This document shows, piece after piece, positions 1-5,043 of a stretch of DNA of 5,043 nt (positions within the stretch are counted from its first letter, which is position 1; every line of letters starts with the position of its first letter). This stretch comes from Thermoanaerobacteraceae bacterium (lineage in GTDB: Bacteria > Bacillota > Desulfotomaculia > Desulfotomaculales > Ammonificaceae). Position numbers and translations under genes: made by a program. The stretch lies in contig JASEJH010000143.1 of NCBI GenBank assembly GCA_030016455.1, forward strand, positions 1 to 5,043, read 5' to 3'. The notes below the pieces were generated by a model. It ran no database searches and was not told where the DNA came from. It saw only the letters and a list, made by a program, of their open reading frames with translations.

Positions 1-121
1 GAACCTGGAAGTGGTTAAGGTGGACCCGGAGCGCAACATCCTGATGGTGAAAGGCGCAGTGCCGGGGCCTCGCGGCGGCTTGCTGATGATCAAAGAAGCC
101 GTGAAGACGGAAGTAAAGTAA
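1..121 (+). CDS. rplC: 50S ribosomal protein L3 (uL3), C-terminal end (5' truncated by window)
   Basis: Reading from base 2, 39 codons run to a TAA at 119-121. The peptide contains [15 protein letters not shown] followed by a short basic tail ending in KTEVK, the usual C-terminus of bacterial L3. L3 is an early 23S rRNA-binding protein that starts 50S assembly and reaches toward the peptidyl transferase centre. The globular domain and the long central loop lie outside the window. The next gene is rplD, as in the standard S10 operon, but the gap to it is about 240 nt where a few tens of bases would be usual. The identification rests on this short conserved tail plus the gene order, and both agree. 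Confidence 0.93.
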   Translation, partial: NLEVVKVDPERNILMVKGAVPGPRGGLLMIKEAVKTEVK

Positions 122-320
122 AGGACTTCCGGAAGGTGTTGGGCGAAGGTCTGAAGTGCGGGAGTTTAAAGAGGCTGGTTCTATAAAACGACTGGGACAA
201 GGCCGGCTAAATTGGCACTGCAGAATGGCGTTTGGAATCGAAGAGGCGTAACGGGGGTCGGATATGGGTGATCGGAGGTAAGGATCATTGCGGGGAGTAC
301 GGTATAGCACTTTCCCTTTT

Positions 321-348
321 GGCTTCTGACTTCCGGCTTCTGACTGCT
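321..348 (+). repeat. Two tandem copies of a 14-bp unit (GGCTTCTGAC core)
   Basis: The unit at 321-334 and the unit at 335-348 match at 12 of 14 positions, with the first ten bases identical (GGCTTCTGAC). Read on the minus strand the motif is of the AGTCAGAAGCC type and translates as a QKPEVRSQK-like peptide. I recall such GAAGTCAGAAG-type short repeats as common intergenic elements in GC-rich Clostridia and other bacteria. That comparison is from memory and was not searched. The repeat ends just upstream of the rplD ribosome binding site. Confidence 0.6.
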
Positions 349-352
349 GTAC

Positions 353-359
353 AAGGAGG
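353..359 (+). promoter_or_regulatory. Ribosome binding site of rplD, favouring the TTG start
   Basis: The sequence AAGGAGG is a near-perfect match to the anti-Shine-Dalgarno complement. It ends only 2 nt before the ATG at 362 but 8 nt before the in-frame TTG at 368. The 8-nt spacing is normal and the 2-nt spacing is too short for efficient initiation, so the site argues for TTG 368. Confidence 0.75.
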
Positions 360-367
360 AGATGGGC

Positions 368-991
368 TTGCCCAAGGTTAGCGTATACAACACGGAAGGC
401 ACCCCCGTGGGGGAGGTTGAGCTGCGGGAGGATATTTTCGGCGTTGAGCCGCAACCTGCCGTGGTCCACGAGGTGGTGGTGATGCAACTAGCCAACCGCC
501 GGCGGGGTACGCACGACACGAAGACCCGGGCCGAGGTTTCCGGCGGCGGGCGCAAACCGTGGCGGCAGAAAGGCACCGGACGCGCCCGTCACGGCAGCAT
601 CCGTTCGCCGATCTGGCGCGGCGGGGGGATCGTTTTTGGGCCGCACCCGCGGGACTACGGTTACAGGGTGCCGCGAAAAGTCCGGCGTCTGGCGCTGAAG
701 GCGGCTCTGGCGGATAAGGTGCGGGAGGGCAACGTCGTGGTGCTCGATGAGTTGCACCTGCCCGAACCGAAGACGAAAGAGGCCCTGCGCATCCTCTCCC
801 GTTTCGAAGCGGAGAGCGGTGCGTTGCTAGTGGGCGCGGAGCCGGATCCCGTGTTAAAGTCCGCCGTGGCCAACATCCGGGGGGTTAAGTTTCTTCCGGT
901 GGAAAACCTGAATCTTTACGACCTCTTGCGCCACCCGAAGCTCCTTATTACCAGGGCGGCGCTGGCGCGGGTGGAGGAGGTATTACAGTGA
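368..991 (+). CDS. rplD: 50S ribosomal protein L4 (uL4)
   Basis: L4 binds 23S rRNA domain I early in assembly, and its extended loop lines the constriction of the peptide exit tunnel. From TTG 368 the protein is 207 aa, beginning [11 protein letters not shown], the usual L4 N-terminus and length. An in-frame ATG at 362 would add two residues but lies too close to the SD. The tunnel loop is at about residues 45-95 and includes [15 protein letters not shown] at 63-77. Lys63 corresponds to the E. coli residue whose change to Glu gives erythromycin resistance, so the sequence looks wild type there. The C-terminal alpha/beta domain includes [11 protein letters not shown] (122-132) and LLITRAAL (192-199). 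The stop overlaps the rplW start by 4 nt (GTGA). In enterobacteria L4 also represses this operon through a leader upstream of rpsJ; that region is outside the window. Confidence 0.97.
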   Translation: MPKVSVYNTEGTPVGEVELREDIFGVEPQPAVVHEVVVMQLANRRRGTHDTKTRAEVSGGGRKPWRQKGTGRARHGSIRSPIWRGGGIVFGPHPRDYGYRVPRKVRRLALKAALADKVREGNVVVLDELHLPEPKTKEALRILSRFEAESGALLVGAEPDPVLKSAVANIRGVKFLPVENLNLYDLLRHPKLLITRAALARVEEVLQ

Positions 992-1275
992 AGGACCTGC
1001 ACGACGTTCTCCGGCGCCCGGTGGTCACGGAAAAGAGTATGGCGCTCTTGTCGGAAAACAAGTACACCTTTATTGTGGACCCGCGGGCGACCAAAAGCGA
1101 CATCAAGAAAGCGGTGGAGAGCATTTTTAAAGTCAAGGTGCTGAAAGTGAACACGATGTGGGTCAAGGGAAAAACCAAACGGGTCCGGCGCGCGGTGGGT
1201 AAGACGCCCAACATTAAGAAGGCGATCGTTACGCTGCGCCCCGAGGACAAGATCGAGATTTTTGAAGGACTGTAA
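988..1275 (+). CDS. rplW: 50S ribosomal protein L23 (uL23)
   Basis: This 95-aa protein has the normal bacterial L23 length. It binds 23S rRNA domain III at the tunnel exit and forms the main docking site for trigger factor and the signal recognition particle. The N-terminus carries RRPVVTEKS (9-17); Glu15 is the likely counterpart of E. coli Glu18, which contacts trigger factor. The basic loop [24 protein letters not shown] (60-83) is the rRNA-binding extension and contains the family signature. The GTG start at 988 overlaps the rplD stop as GTGA, and GGAGGAGG at 973-980 precedes it by 7 nt. Translational coupling to rplD is therefore likely. Nothing unusual is seen. Confidence 0.97.
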   Translation: MKDLHDVLRRPVVTEKSMALLSENKYTFIVDPRATKSDIKKAVESIFKVKVLKVNTMWVKGKTKRVRRAVGKTPNIKKAIVTLRPEDKIEIFEGL

Positions 1276-1296
1276 CTGTAGAAAGGAGGGTTTCAG

Positions 1297-2124
1297 GTGC
1301 CGGTAAAAAAATACAAGCCAACATCACCGGGAAGGCGTTTTGTGAGCGTGGCGACCTTCGAGGAAATCACCACGACGGAACCCGAACGCTCGCTTTTAAA
1401 GCCGCTCAAGAAGCGTGGCGGCCGGAACCGGCAGGGCCGGATCACCGTACGGCACCGGGGCGGTGGGCACAAGCGCCACTACCGGGTAATCGACTTTAAG
1501 CGGGATAAAGACGGTGTTCCGGCGAAGGTGGCCACGATCGAGTACGATCCCAATCGCTCGGCGCGGATTGCCCTCCTTCACTACCGGGACGGCGAAAAAC
1601 GATACATCATTGCTCCTGCGGGCCTGAAGGTTGGCCAAGTGGTTGTTTCCGGCCCGGATGCCGACATCAGGGTCGGCAACGCACTGCCGCTCAGGAACAT
1701 CCCGGTTGGTACCATGGTGCATAACCTGGAGCTCAACCCCGGTGAAGGCGGGAAACTGGTACGTTCCGCGGGGGCGACGGCGCAGTTGATGGCGAAGGAA
1801 GGCGACTATGCGCACGTCCGGATGCCTTCCGGCGAGGTGCGCCTGATCCACCTGGACTGCCGGGCCACCATCGGGCAGGTCGGAAACGAGGAACACGAAA
1901 ACATCACTGTCGGCAAAGCCGGGCGGGCGCGGTGGATGGGTATCCGGCCGACGGTCCGGGGCGTGGTGATGAACCCGGTGGACCACCCGCACGGCGGCGG
2001 CGAGGGCAAGTCGCCCATCGGCCGTAAAACTCCCGTGACGCCCTGGGGGAAACCAGCGCTGGGAGTGCGGACCCGCAAGCGAAAGCCGAGCGACCGGCTG
2101 ATTTTGAAGCGACGCTCTAAGTAG
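1297..2124 (+). CDS. rplB: 50S ribosomal protein L2 (uL2)
   Basis: This 275-aa protein is close to the usual 273-277 aa of bacterial L2. L2 binds 23S rRNA near the peptidyl transferase centre and helps hold the subunits together. Landmarks are the N-terminal [15 protein letters not shown], the OB-fold region with [21 protein letters not shown] (about 47-67), the SH3-like region with [20 protein letters not shown] (141-160), and the C-terminal signature [21 protein letters not shown] (217-237). That signature contains the conserved loop histidines 230 and 232, the neighbourhood of the functionally important E. coli His229. The tail is strongly basic ([18 protein letters not shown]). The start is GTG at 1297 with AAAGGAGGG at 1282-1290, spaced 6 nt. 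The gap to rplW is 21 nt. No defects are seen. Confidence 0.98.
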   Translation: MPVKKYKPTSPGRRFVSVATFEEITTTEPERSLLKPLKKRGGRNRQGRITVRHRGGGHKRHYRVIDFKRDKDGVPAKVATIEYDPNRSARIALLHYRDGEKRYIIAPAGLKVGQVVVSGPDADIRVGNALPLRNIPVGTMVHNLELNPGEGGKLVRSAGATAQLMAKEGDYAHVRMPSGEVRLIHLDCRATIGQVGNEEHENITVGKAGRARWMGIRPTVRGVVMNPVDHPHGGGEGKSPIGRKTPVTPWGKPALGVRTRKRKPSDRLILKRRSK

Positions 2125-2125
2125 A

Positions 2126-2131
2126 AGGGGG
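2126..2131 (+). promoter_or_regulatory. Ribosome binding site of rpsS, deciding among three adjacent starts
   Basis: AGGGGG precedes three consecutive in-frame start codons: TTG 2133, GTG 2136 and ATG 2139. The spacings are 1, 4 and 7 nt. Only ATG 2139 has normal spacing, and it gives the canonical [10 protein letters not shown]-terminus. Confidence 0.65.
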
Positions 2132-2138
2132 ATTGGTG

Positions 2139-2423
2139 ATGGGACGTTCCCTCAAGAAGGGACCTTATTGTGACCCGAAACTTTTGAAGAAGATTGAGGA
2201 AATGAACGCCACCGGGGGGAAGCGGGTGGTCAAAACATGGTCGCGGCGTTCCACCATTTTTCCCCAGATGATCGGGCATACTATTGCCGTCTATGACGGA
2301 CGTAAGCACGTACCGGTTTACATTACCGAGGAGATGGTCGGTCACAGGTTGGGAGAGTTTGCGCCGACACGCACCTTCAGGGGGCACGGGGCGCATACCG
2401 AACGCTCTACGGCGTTAAAGTAG
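2139..2423 (+). CDS. rpsS: 30S ribosomal protein S19 (uS19)
   Basis: From ATG 2139 the protein is 94 aa, close to the usual 92-93 aa, and starts [18 protein letters not shown] as in most bacterial S19 proteins. S19 sits in the 30S head, pairs with S13, binds the 3' major domain of 16S rRNA and forms an intersubunit bridge. The family signature spans [22 protein letters not shown] (53-74), followed by [10 protein letters not shown] (75-84). In-frame TTG 2133 and GTG 2136 would add one or two residues but are too near the SD. It follows rplB by 14 nt and precedes rplV by 9 nt, so it is tightly embedded in the operon. Confidence 0.96.
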   Translation: MGRSLKKGPYCDPKLLKKIEEMNATGGKRVVKTWSRRSTIFPQMIGHTIAVYDGRKHVPVYITEEMVGHRLGEFAPTRTFRGHGAHTERSTALK

Positions 2424-2432
2424 GGGGAATTA

Positions 2433-2789
2433 ATGATGTCGGAAGTCAGAGAGGCAAAGGCGACGGCAAAGTATTTGCGGGTCCCGCCGCGCAAGGCCCG
2501 GCAGGTAGTCGACCTGATCCGGGGCAAAAAGGTCGGCGAGGCGTTGAGCATCCTTCGCTTCATCCCCCAGAAGGGAGCAAGAATGGTGGAGAAAGTGGTC
2601 CGTTCGGCGGTGGCCAACGCGGAGCATAATTATGATCTAATCGCGAACGAACTGGTCGTCCTGCGGGCCTACGTGGACCAGGGCCCGTCGCTCAAGCGGT
2701 ACCGGGCGCGGGCCTACGGGCGGGCGAATATTATCCGCCGCCGCACCAGCCACATCACGATAGTGGTAGGCGAGAGGAAGGAGGGGTGA
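2433..2789 (+). CDS. rplV: 50S ribosomal protein L22 (uL22)
   Basis: This 118-aa protein contacts all six domains of 23S rRNA, and its beta-hairpin lines the exit tunnel opposite L4. The N-terminal part holds [23 protein letters not shown] (12-34). The hairpin and family signature lie around [27 protein letters not shown] (84-110), the region where macrolide-resistance changes occur in other bacteria. No deletion is evident there. Two adjacent ATG codons (2433 and 2436) are both compatible with the GGGGG at 2423-2427, spaced 5 and 8 nt, so the true start may be one codon later. Its end overlaps the rpsC ribosome binding site and leaves a 1-nt gap to the rpsC ATG. Confidence 0.96.
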   Translation: MMSEVREAKATAKYLRVPPRKARQVVDLIRGKKVGEALSILRFIPQKGARMVEKVVRSAVANAEHNYDLIANELVVLRAYVDQGPSLKRYRARAYGRANIIRRRTSHITIVVGERKEG

Positions 2790-2790
2790 G

Positions 2791-3444
2791 ATGGGGCAAA
2801 AGGTTGATCCGCGGGCGTTAAGACTTGGCATAAACCGCGACTGGAATTCGAAGTGGTTTGCGGATAAGAAGCAGTTTTCCGCATTGCTCCTGGAAGACGT
2901 CAAGATTCGCAACTACATCAAGAAGAAGCTTTACCAGGCGGGTGTGGCCAGTATTCAAATCGAACGGACGGCCAACCGGATAAAGATTACCATCCACACT
3001 GCCCGGCCGGGAATTGTCATCGGGCGTGGCGGCGGCGAGGTGGAACAGCTCCGGAAAGAACTGGAGCGGCTGACCGGAAAACAGATCAGCGTCAACATTG
3101 CGGAGATAAAGGTGCCGGAACTGAACGCACAGTTGACGGCGGAGAATGTAGCGTCTCAGCTTGAGCGGCGGGTGGCCTTCCGCCGGGCAATGAAGCAGGT
3201 GGTTTCGCGCGCCATCCGGATGGGTGCGAAAGGGATCAAGGTGGCGGTGAGCGGCCGGCTGGCCGGGGCGGAAATCGCCCGTACAGAGTGGTACAGCGAG
3301 GGCAAGGTTCCGCTGCACACGCTGCGCGCGGACATCGATTACGGTTTTGCCGAAGCCAACACCACGTACGGTAAGATCGGCGTTAAGGTCTGGATTTACA
3401 AGGGTGAGGTCCTGCCGGAGCGGACTTCAGGCTCAGGGAGGTAA
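2791..3444 (+). CDS. rpsC: 30S ribosomal protein S3 (uS3)
   Basis: This 217-aa protein is of normal length for Gram-positive S3. S3 lies at the mRNA entry tunnel of the 30S head. The N-terminal [14 protein letters not shown] is canonical. A type II KH RNA-binding domain contains [20 protein letters not shown] (72-91) with the GRGG loop at 78-81. Residues Arg131, Arg132 and Lys135, in FRRAMK, match the positions implicated in the mRNA-unwinding activity of E. coli S3. The C-terminal signature is [37 protein letters not shown] (153-189). The SD GGAGG (2780-2784) lies inside the end of rplV and the ATG is 1 nt past the rplV stop, so coupled translation is likely. Confidence 0.98.
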   Translation: MGQKVDPRALRLGINRDWNSKWFADKKQFSALLLEDVKIRNYIKKKLYQAGVASIQIERTANRIKITIHTARPGIVIGRGGGEVEQLRKELERLTGKQISVNIAEIKVPELNAQLTAENVASQLERRVAFRRAMKQVVSRAIRMGAKGIKVAVSGRLAGAEIARTEWYSEGKVPLHTLRADIDYGFAEANTTYGKIGVKVWIYKGEVLPERTSGSGR

Positions 3445-3449
3445 AAGAT

Positions 3450-3881
3450 ATGCTGCAGCCGAAAAGGGTCAAGTTCAGAAAACAACACCGGGGGCGGATG
3501 ACCGGCAAGGCCAAGGGTGGAACGACGGTGCATTTCGGCGATTATGGTCTTCAAGCCTTAGAGCCTGCCTGGGTGACGGCACGGCAGATTGAGGCGGCCC
3601 GGATCGCGATGACGCGCCACGTCCGGCGGGGAGGAAAGGTCTGGATCAGGATTTTCCCCGATAAACCGGTGACGGCAAAGCCGGCCGAGACGCGTATGGG
3701 CAGCGGCAAAGGTTCGCCGGAATACTGGGTGGCGGTAGTAAAACCCGGGAGGATTCTCTTCGAGATCGGTGGGATCCCGGAGGATATAGCCCGTGAGGCG
3801 ATGCGCCTGGCAGCCCACAAGCTGCCGCTGAAAACCAAATTTGTGAAGCGCGAGGAAGCGGGTGACGCCTGTGAAGGCTAG
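3450..3881 (+). CDS. rplP: 50S ribosomal protein L16 (uL16)
   Basis: This 143-aa protein matches the usual 136-147 aa of L16. L16 is a late-assembly protein that organises the tRNA-binding sites beside the peptidyl transferase centre. It starts [17 protein letters not shown]. The two family signatures are [13 protein letters not shown] (61-73) and [13 protein letters not shown] (81-93). Arg82 corresponds to the arginine that is hydroxylated in E. coli; whether that happens here cannot be told. GGGAGG at 3436-3441 precedes the ATG by 8 nt. The C-terminal tail GDACEG is encoded within the region that holds the rpmC ribosome binding site and start. Confidence 0.97.
   Translation: MLQPKRVKFRKQHRGRMTGKAKGGTTVHFGDYGLQALEPAWVTARQIEAARIAMTRHVRRGGKVWIRIFPDKPVTAKPAETRMGSGKGSPEYWVAVVKPGRILFEIGGIPEDIAREAMRLAAHKLPLKTKFVKREEAGDACEG
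3856..3865 (+). promoter_or_regulatory. Probable ribosome binding site of rpmC
   Basis: AAGCGGGTGA matches the anti-SD complement AAGGAGGTGA at 8 of 10 positions. Aligned this way, it is spaced 8 nt from GTG 3871. It lies wholly within rplP and overlaps the alternative upstream GTG at 3862, which argues for 3871 as the start. Confidence 0.5.
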
Positions 3882-4074
3882 CGAAATCAGGGAGTTGACC
3901 AATGAGGAACTGGCACGGAAGATTGCCGATTCCAAAGAGGAGTTGTTCCGGCTGCGGTTTCAGTTGGCGACCGGGCAACTCAATAACCCGATGAAGATCA
4001 AGGAAGTGAAACGCCGGATTGCCCGGTTAAAGACGATCTTGCGGGAAAGGGAACTGGGTATCCAGCAGGCTTAG
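3871..4074 (+). CDS. rpmC: 50S ribosomal protein L29 (uL29)
   Basis: From GTG 3871 the protein is 67 aa and starts [17 protein letters not shown], the standard L29 N-terminus and length. L29 is a helical hairpin beside L23 at the tunnel exit. The first long helix includes the [23 protein letters not shown] segment (9-31), and the second includes the family signature region [20 protein letters not shown] (38-57). An in-frame GTG at 3862 would add MTP in front and cannot be excluded, because GAGGA at 3852-3856 is 5 nt before it. The start overlaps the end of rplP by 11 nt, suggesting coupled translation. Unlike the genes before it, it is followed by a 205-nt gap. Confidence 0.95.
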   Translation: MKASEIRELTNEELARKIADSKEELFRLRFQLATGQLNNPMKIKEVKRRIARLKTILRERELGIQQA

Positions 4075-4088
4075 AAGGCAACTGATGA

Positions 4089-4106
4089 CGTTTAAGCGTT
4101 TAAACG
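4089..4106 (+). promoter_or_regulatory. Stem-loop just after rpmC
   Basis: CGTTTAA (4089-4095) and TTAAACG (4100-4106) form a perfect 7-bp stem around the 4-nt loop GCGT. It starts 15 nt after the rpmC stop. No T-run follows, so it is not a standard terminator. It could be an mRNA stability or processing element, or simply chance. The 3' arm also belongs to the palindrome CGTTTAAACG at 4097-4106. Confidence 0.35.
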
Positions 4107-4216
4107 GGTTGGAGCCGATTGCCGGCTTGGTTCGCTTGAAATTCCGAACTACCCGGGCAACTGCGGGCCGGATAAACTTTTATCGGCGGAGTGTTTTCCG
4201 ACCGGCGCCTGCCCCG

Positions 4217-4238
4217 GCGCCCGAAAGACGGCGGGCGC
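4217..4238 (+). promoter_or_regulatory. GC-only stem-loop upstream of rpsQ (possible weak attenuator)
   Basis: GCGCCCG (4217-4223) pairs perfectly with CGGGCGC (4232-4238) around an 8-nt loop, and TTTT follows two bases later (4241-4244). The 5' arm can instead pair upstream: GGCGCC at 4204-4209 with GGCGCC at 4216-4221. The two foldings exclude each other, as in an attenuator. The T-run is short and offset, so full termination seems unlikely in a gene that must be expressed. Confidence 0.35.
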
Positions 4239-4262
4239 AGTTTTCAAACGGGTGGTTCCTTC

Positions 4263-4271
4263 AGGAGGAGG
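4263..4271 (+). promoter_or_regulatory. Ribosome binding site of rpsQ, deciding the start
   Basis: AGGAGGAGG ends 8 nt before ATG 4280 and is among the strongest SD sequences in the window. It places the main S17 start at 4280 although the open frame continues upstream to ATG 4085. Confidence 0.8.
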
Positions 4272-4279
4272 TTGGCCAA

Positions 4280-4570
4280 ATGGAGCGAGGGCTCCGCAAG
4301 GTGCGCGTAGGGCGCGTGGTCAGTGACAAGATGGACAAAACCGTTGTGGTGGAGATAATGACCCTGGTGCGGCATCCGTTTTACCAGCGGACCATCAGAC
4401 GGAGCAAGAAGGTCAAGGCGCACGATGCTGAGAATGCCTGTCGTATCGGAGACAAGGTCAGGATTATGGAAACAAGGCCGCTTTCCAAAGACAAGCGCTG
4501 GCGGGTGGTGGAAATCATCGAGCGCGGCAAGCGCTTTGAAGATGCTCTGCCGGCCGGGGAAGAGGAATAA
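4280..4570 (+). CDS. rpsQ: 30S ribosomal protein S17 (uS17)
   Basis: From ATG 4280 the protein is 96 aa, slightly longer than the common 80-87 aa because of a C-terminal tail, [15 protein letters not shown] (82-96), that turns acidic. S17 is a primary 16S rRNA-binding protein with an OB fold, needed early in 30S assembly. The family signature [13 protein letters not shown] is at 57-69, and [20 protein letters not shown] (7-26) forms the first strands. The frame is open for 65 more codons upstream to ATG 4085, where a weak AGAAGG (4073-4078) is spaced 6 nt. That stretch does not resemble S17, so it is treated as leader. A longer isoform cannot be excluded from the sequence alone. rplN follows after 54 nt. 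Confidence 0.95.
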   Translation: MERGLRKVRVGRVVSDKMDKTVVVEIMTLVRHPFYQRTIRRSKKVKAHDAENACRIGDKVRIMETRPLSKDKRWRVVEIIERGKRFEDALPAGEEE

Positions 4571-4624
4571 AGCTTTGGTCCCAGCAACGTCCTGATATTT
4601 GACCTCTTGATGGAGGGAGTTTAG

Positions 4625-4993
4625 ATGGTACAGGTTCACACGATGCTCAATGTAGCAGACAATACCGGCGCCAAGAAGTTGATGTGCATCCGGATCCTGG
4701 GGAGCCCTTTCCGGCGGTATGCCAGCGTGGGGGATGTTATCGTTTGCTCGGTTAAGGAGGCCTCGCCAGGGGGCGTCGTAAAGAAAGGCGACGTGGTTAA
4801 AGCGGTTGTCGTACGGACGAAGAAGGAGATGCGGCGCCCGGACGGTTCTTACATCAAGTTCGACGAAAACGCGGCGGTGATCATTAAAGACGATAAAAGC
4901 CCGCGCGGAACACGGATTTTCGGGCCGGTCGCCCGGGAACTGCGCGAGCGGGACTTCATGAAGATCGTCTCGCTTGCCCCGGAGGTTCTGTAA
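4625..4993 (+). CDS. rplN: 50S ribosomal protein L14 (uL14)
   Basis: The 122-aa length is the canonical one for bacterial L14. L14 lies on the 50S interface face, contacts 16S rRNA in an intersubunit bridge, and is the binding partner of the ribosome silencing factor RsfS. Landmarks are [19 protein letters not shown] (8-26), the family signature [28 protein letters not shown] (60-87) and the C-terminal [17 protein letters not shown] (92-108). The N-terminus is MVQ, where MIQ is more usual. GGAGGGAG at 4612-4619 gives a good SD; its GGAGG core is 8 nt before the ATG. Bases 4571-4624 hold no gene. A 29-nt gap separates it from rplX. Confidence 0.98.
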   Translation: MVQVHTMLNVADNTGAKKLMCIRILGSPFRRYASVGDVIVCSVKEASPGGVVKKGDVVKAVVVRTKKEMRRPDGSYIKFDENAAVIIKDDKSPRGTRIFGPVARELRERDFMKIVSLAPEVL

Positions 4994-5022
4994 GTACTGC
5001 GGGTTCGGGGGGTTTTCTAGTT

Positions 5023-5043
5023 ATGCCCAAGGTTCACGTGAAA
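5023..5043 (+). CDS. rplX: 50S ribosomal protein L24 (uL24), N-terminal start (3' truncated by window)
   Basis: ATG 5023 opens a frame reading MPKVHVK to the end of the window, the typical beginning of bacterial L24. Its position directly after rplN matches the spc operon order. L24 is one of the assembly-initiator proteins that bind the 5' end of 23S rRNA. The upstream GGGGGG at 5007-5012 is a weaker SD than its neighbours have and is spaced 10 nt. Only seven codons are visible, so the call rests on the N-terminal match and on gene order. Confidence 0.85.

Larger units (their letters stand above)
122..367 (+). other. Expanded rplC-rplD intergenic segment, no convincing gene
   Basis: About 246 nt separate the L3 stop from the preferred L4 start. 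I see no ORF of credible length with a good start on the + strand. The minus-strand frame through here is an artefact of the repeat and of the GC-rich rplD sequence. Visible elements are a perfect 10-bp palindrome CTTCCGGAAG at 126-135, a 9-bp direct repeat GACTTCCGG at 124-132 and 328-336, a GGCTTCTGAC direct repeat at 321-344, an SD-like GGAGGT at 274-279 with no gene behind it, and the rplD ribosome binding site at 353-359. No GC hairpin followed by a T-run was found, so nothing suggests that transcription stops here. The downstream genes probably stay in one transcript with rplC. Confidence 0.6.
4075..4279 (+). other. Expanded, possibly structured rpmC-rpsQ intergenic leader
   Basis: This 205-nt segment replaces the usual very short rpmC-rpsQ spacing. 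By eye it can form a series of stem-loops: 4089-4095 with 4100-4106 (7 bp, 4-nt loop), 4113-4117 with 4123-4127 (5 bp), 4130-4134 with 4145-4149 (5 bp), 4167-4175 with 4180-4187 (8 bp with one bulge), and 4217-4223 with 4232-4238 (7 bp, all G-C). It is also free of stops in the rpsQ frame from ATG 4085. That 65-codon stretch is arginine-rich, includes [11 protein letters not shown] and resembles no ribosomal protein. Short stems arise easily in GC-rich DNA, so the structure is only a candidate. Confidence 0.4.

Noticed and set aside
182..187. TATAAA as a -10 promoter element
   Set aside because: No TTGACA-like element lies 16-18 bp upstream and there is no extended -10 TG, so it is most likely chance.
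213..229. TGGCAC resembling the -24 half of a sigma-54 promoter
   Set aside because: The GC of the -12 half is not at the required spacing; it is about 2 nt off and TTGC is absent.
293..316. GGGA/TCCC hairpin near 293-316
   Set aside because: It has only four solid base pairs around a large loop and no T-run, so it does not support a terminator or riboswitch call.
181..576. Minus-strand ORF of 131 codons across the rplC-rplD gap and the start of rplD
   Set aside because: About half of it is antisense to rplD, and the rest reads through the GGCTTCTGAC repeat (QKPEVRSQK-type peptide). It resembles no recognised protein domain and I see no credible ribosome binding site.
1396..1992. Long minus-strand ORF (198 codons) antisense to rplB, and similar ones opposite the other genes
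   Set aside because: These are typical shadows of GC-rich coding sequence. Their peptides have odd composition and match no family, while the + strand holds certain ribosomal protein genes.
3347..3592. Plus-strand ORF of 81 codons spanning the rpsC-rplP junction
   Set aside because: It is out of frame with two well-identified genes and its translation is compositionally biased and unrecognised.
4136..4176. TTGAAA (4136-4141) with GATAAA (4171-4176) as an internal promoter for rpsQ
   Set aside because: The hexamers are decent individually, but the spacer is 29 bp, far beyond the workable 16-18 bp.
4603..4616. CCTC (4603-4606) pairing with GAGG (4613-4616) to hide the rplN ribosome binding site
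   Set aside because: It is a 4-bp stem that does not extend on either side, so it is too weak to infer translational control.

Overview
This window is an internal piece of a bacterial S10-spc ribosomal protein operon. All genes lie on the + strand in the classical order: rplC (3' end only), rplD, rplW, rplB, rpsS, rplV, rpsC, rplP, rpmC, rpsQ, rplN and rplX (first seven codons only). The base composition is GC-rich and the Shine-Dalgarno sequences are strong (AGGAGG-like). GTG and TTG starts are frequent. The proteins look like those of GC-rich Clostridia of the Desulfotomaculum/Pelotomaculum/Moorella/Ammonifex kind. That placement is inferred from how the proteins look, not from a search.

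Layout. 1-121 is the C-terminus of L3. 122-367 is an unusually long gap before rplD; it carries a short direct repeat (GGCTTCTGAC twice) and no convincing gene. From 368 to 4074 the genes for L4, L23, L2, S19, L22, S3, L16 and L29 are packed with overlaps or gaps of at most about 21 nt, as expected for translationally coupled genes. 4075-4279 is a second unusual gap, 205 nt long, between rpmC and rpsQ. It contains a run of possible stem-loops and is open in the rpsQ reading frame. rpsQ (S17), rplN (L14) and the start of rplX (L24) follow.

Function. The products are primary and secondary rRNA-binding proteins of both subunits. L2, L3, L4 and L16 bind around the peptidyl transferase centre and the tunnel entrance. 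L4 and L22 line the tunnel constriction, and L23 and L29 surround the tunnel exit. L14 lies at the subunit interface, and L24 is an assembly initiator. S3 and S19 are in the 30S head, and S17 is an early 30S assembly protein.

The genes themselves are ordinary. What deserves a second look is the two expanded intergenic segments, and several gene starts where the longest open frame is not the most likely one (rplD, rpsS, rpmC, rpsQ). I found no convincing new biological system. The best candidate for undescribed biology is the possible structured RNA leader in front of rpsQ.
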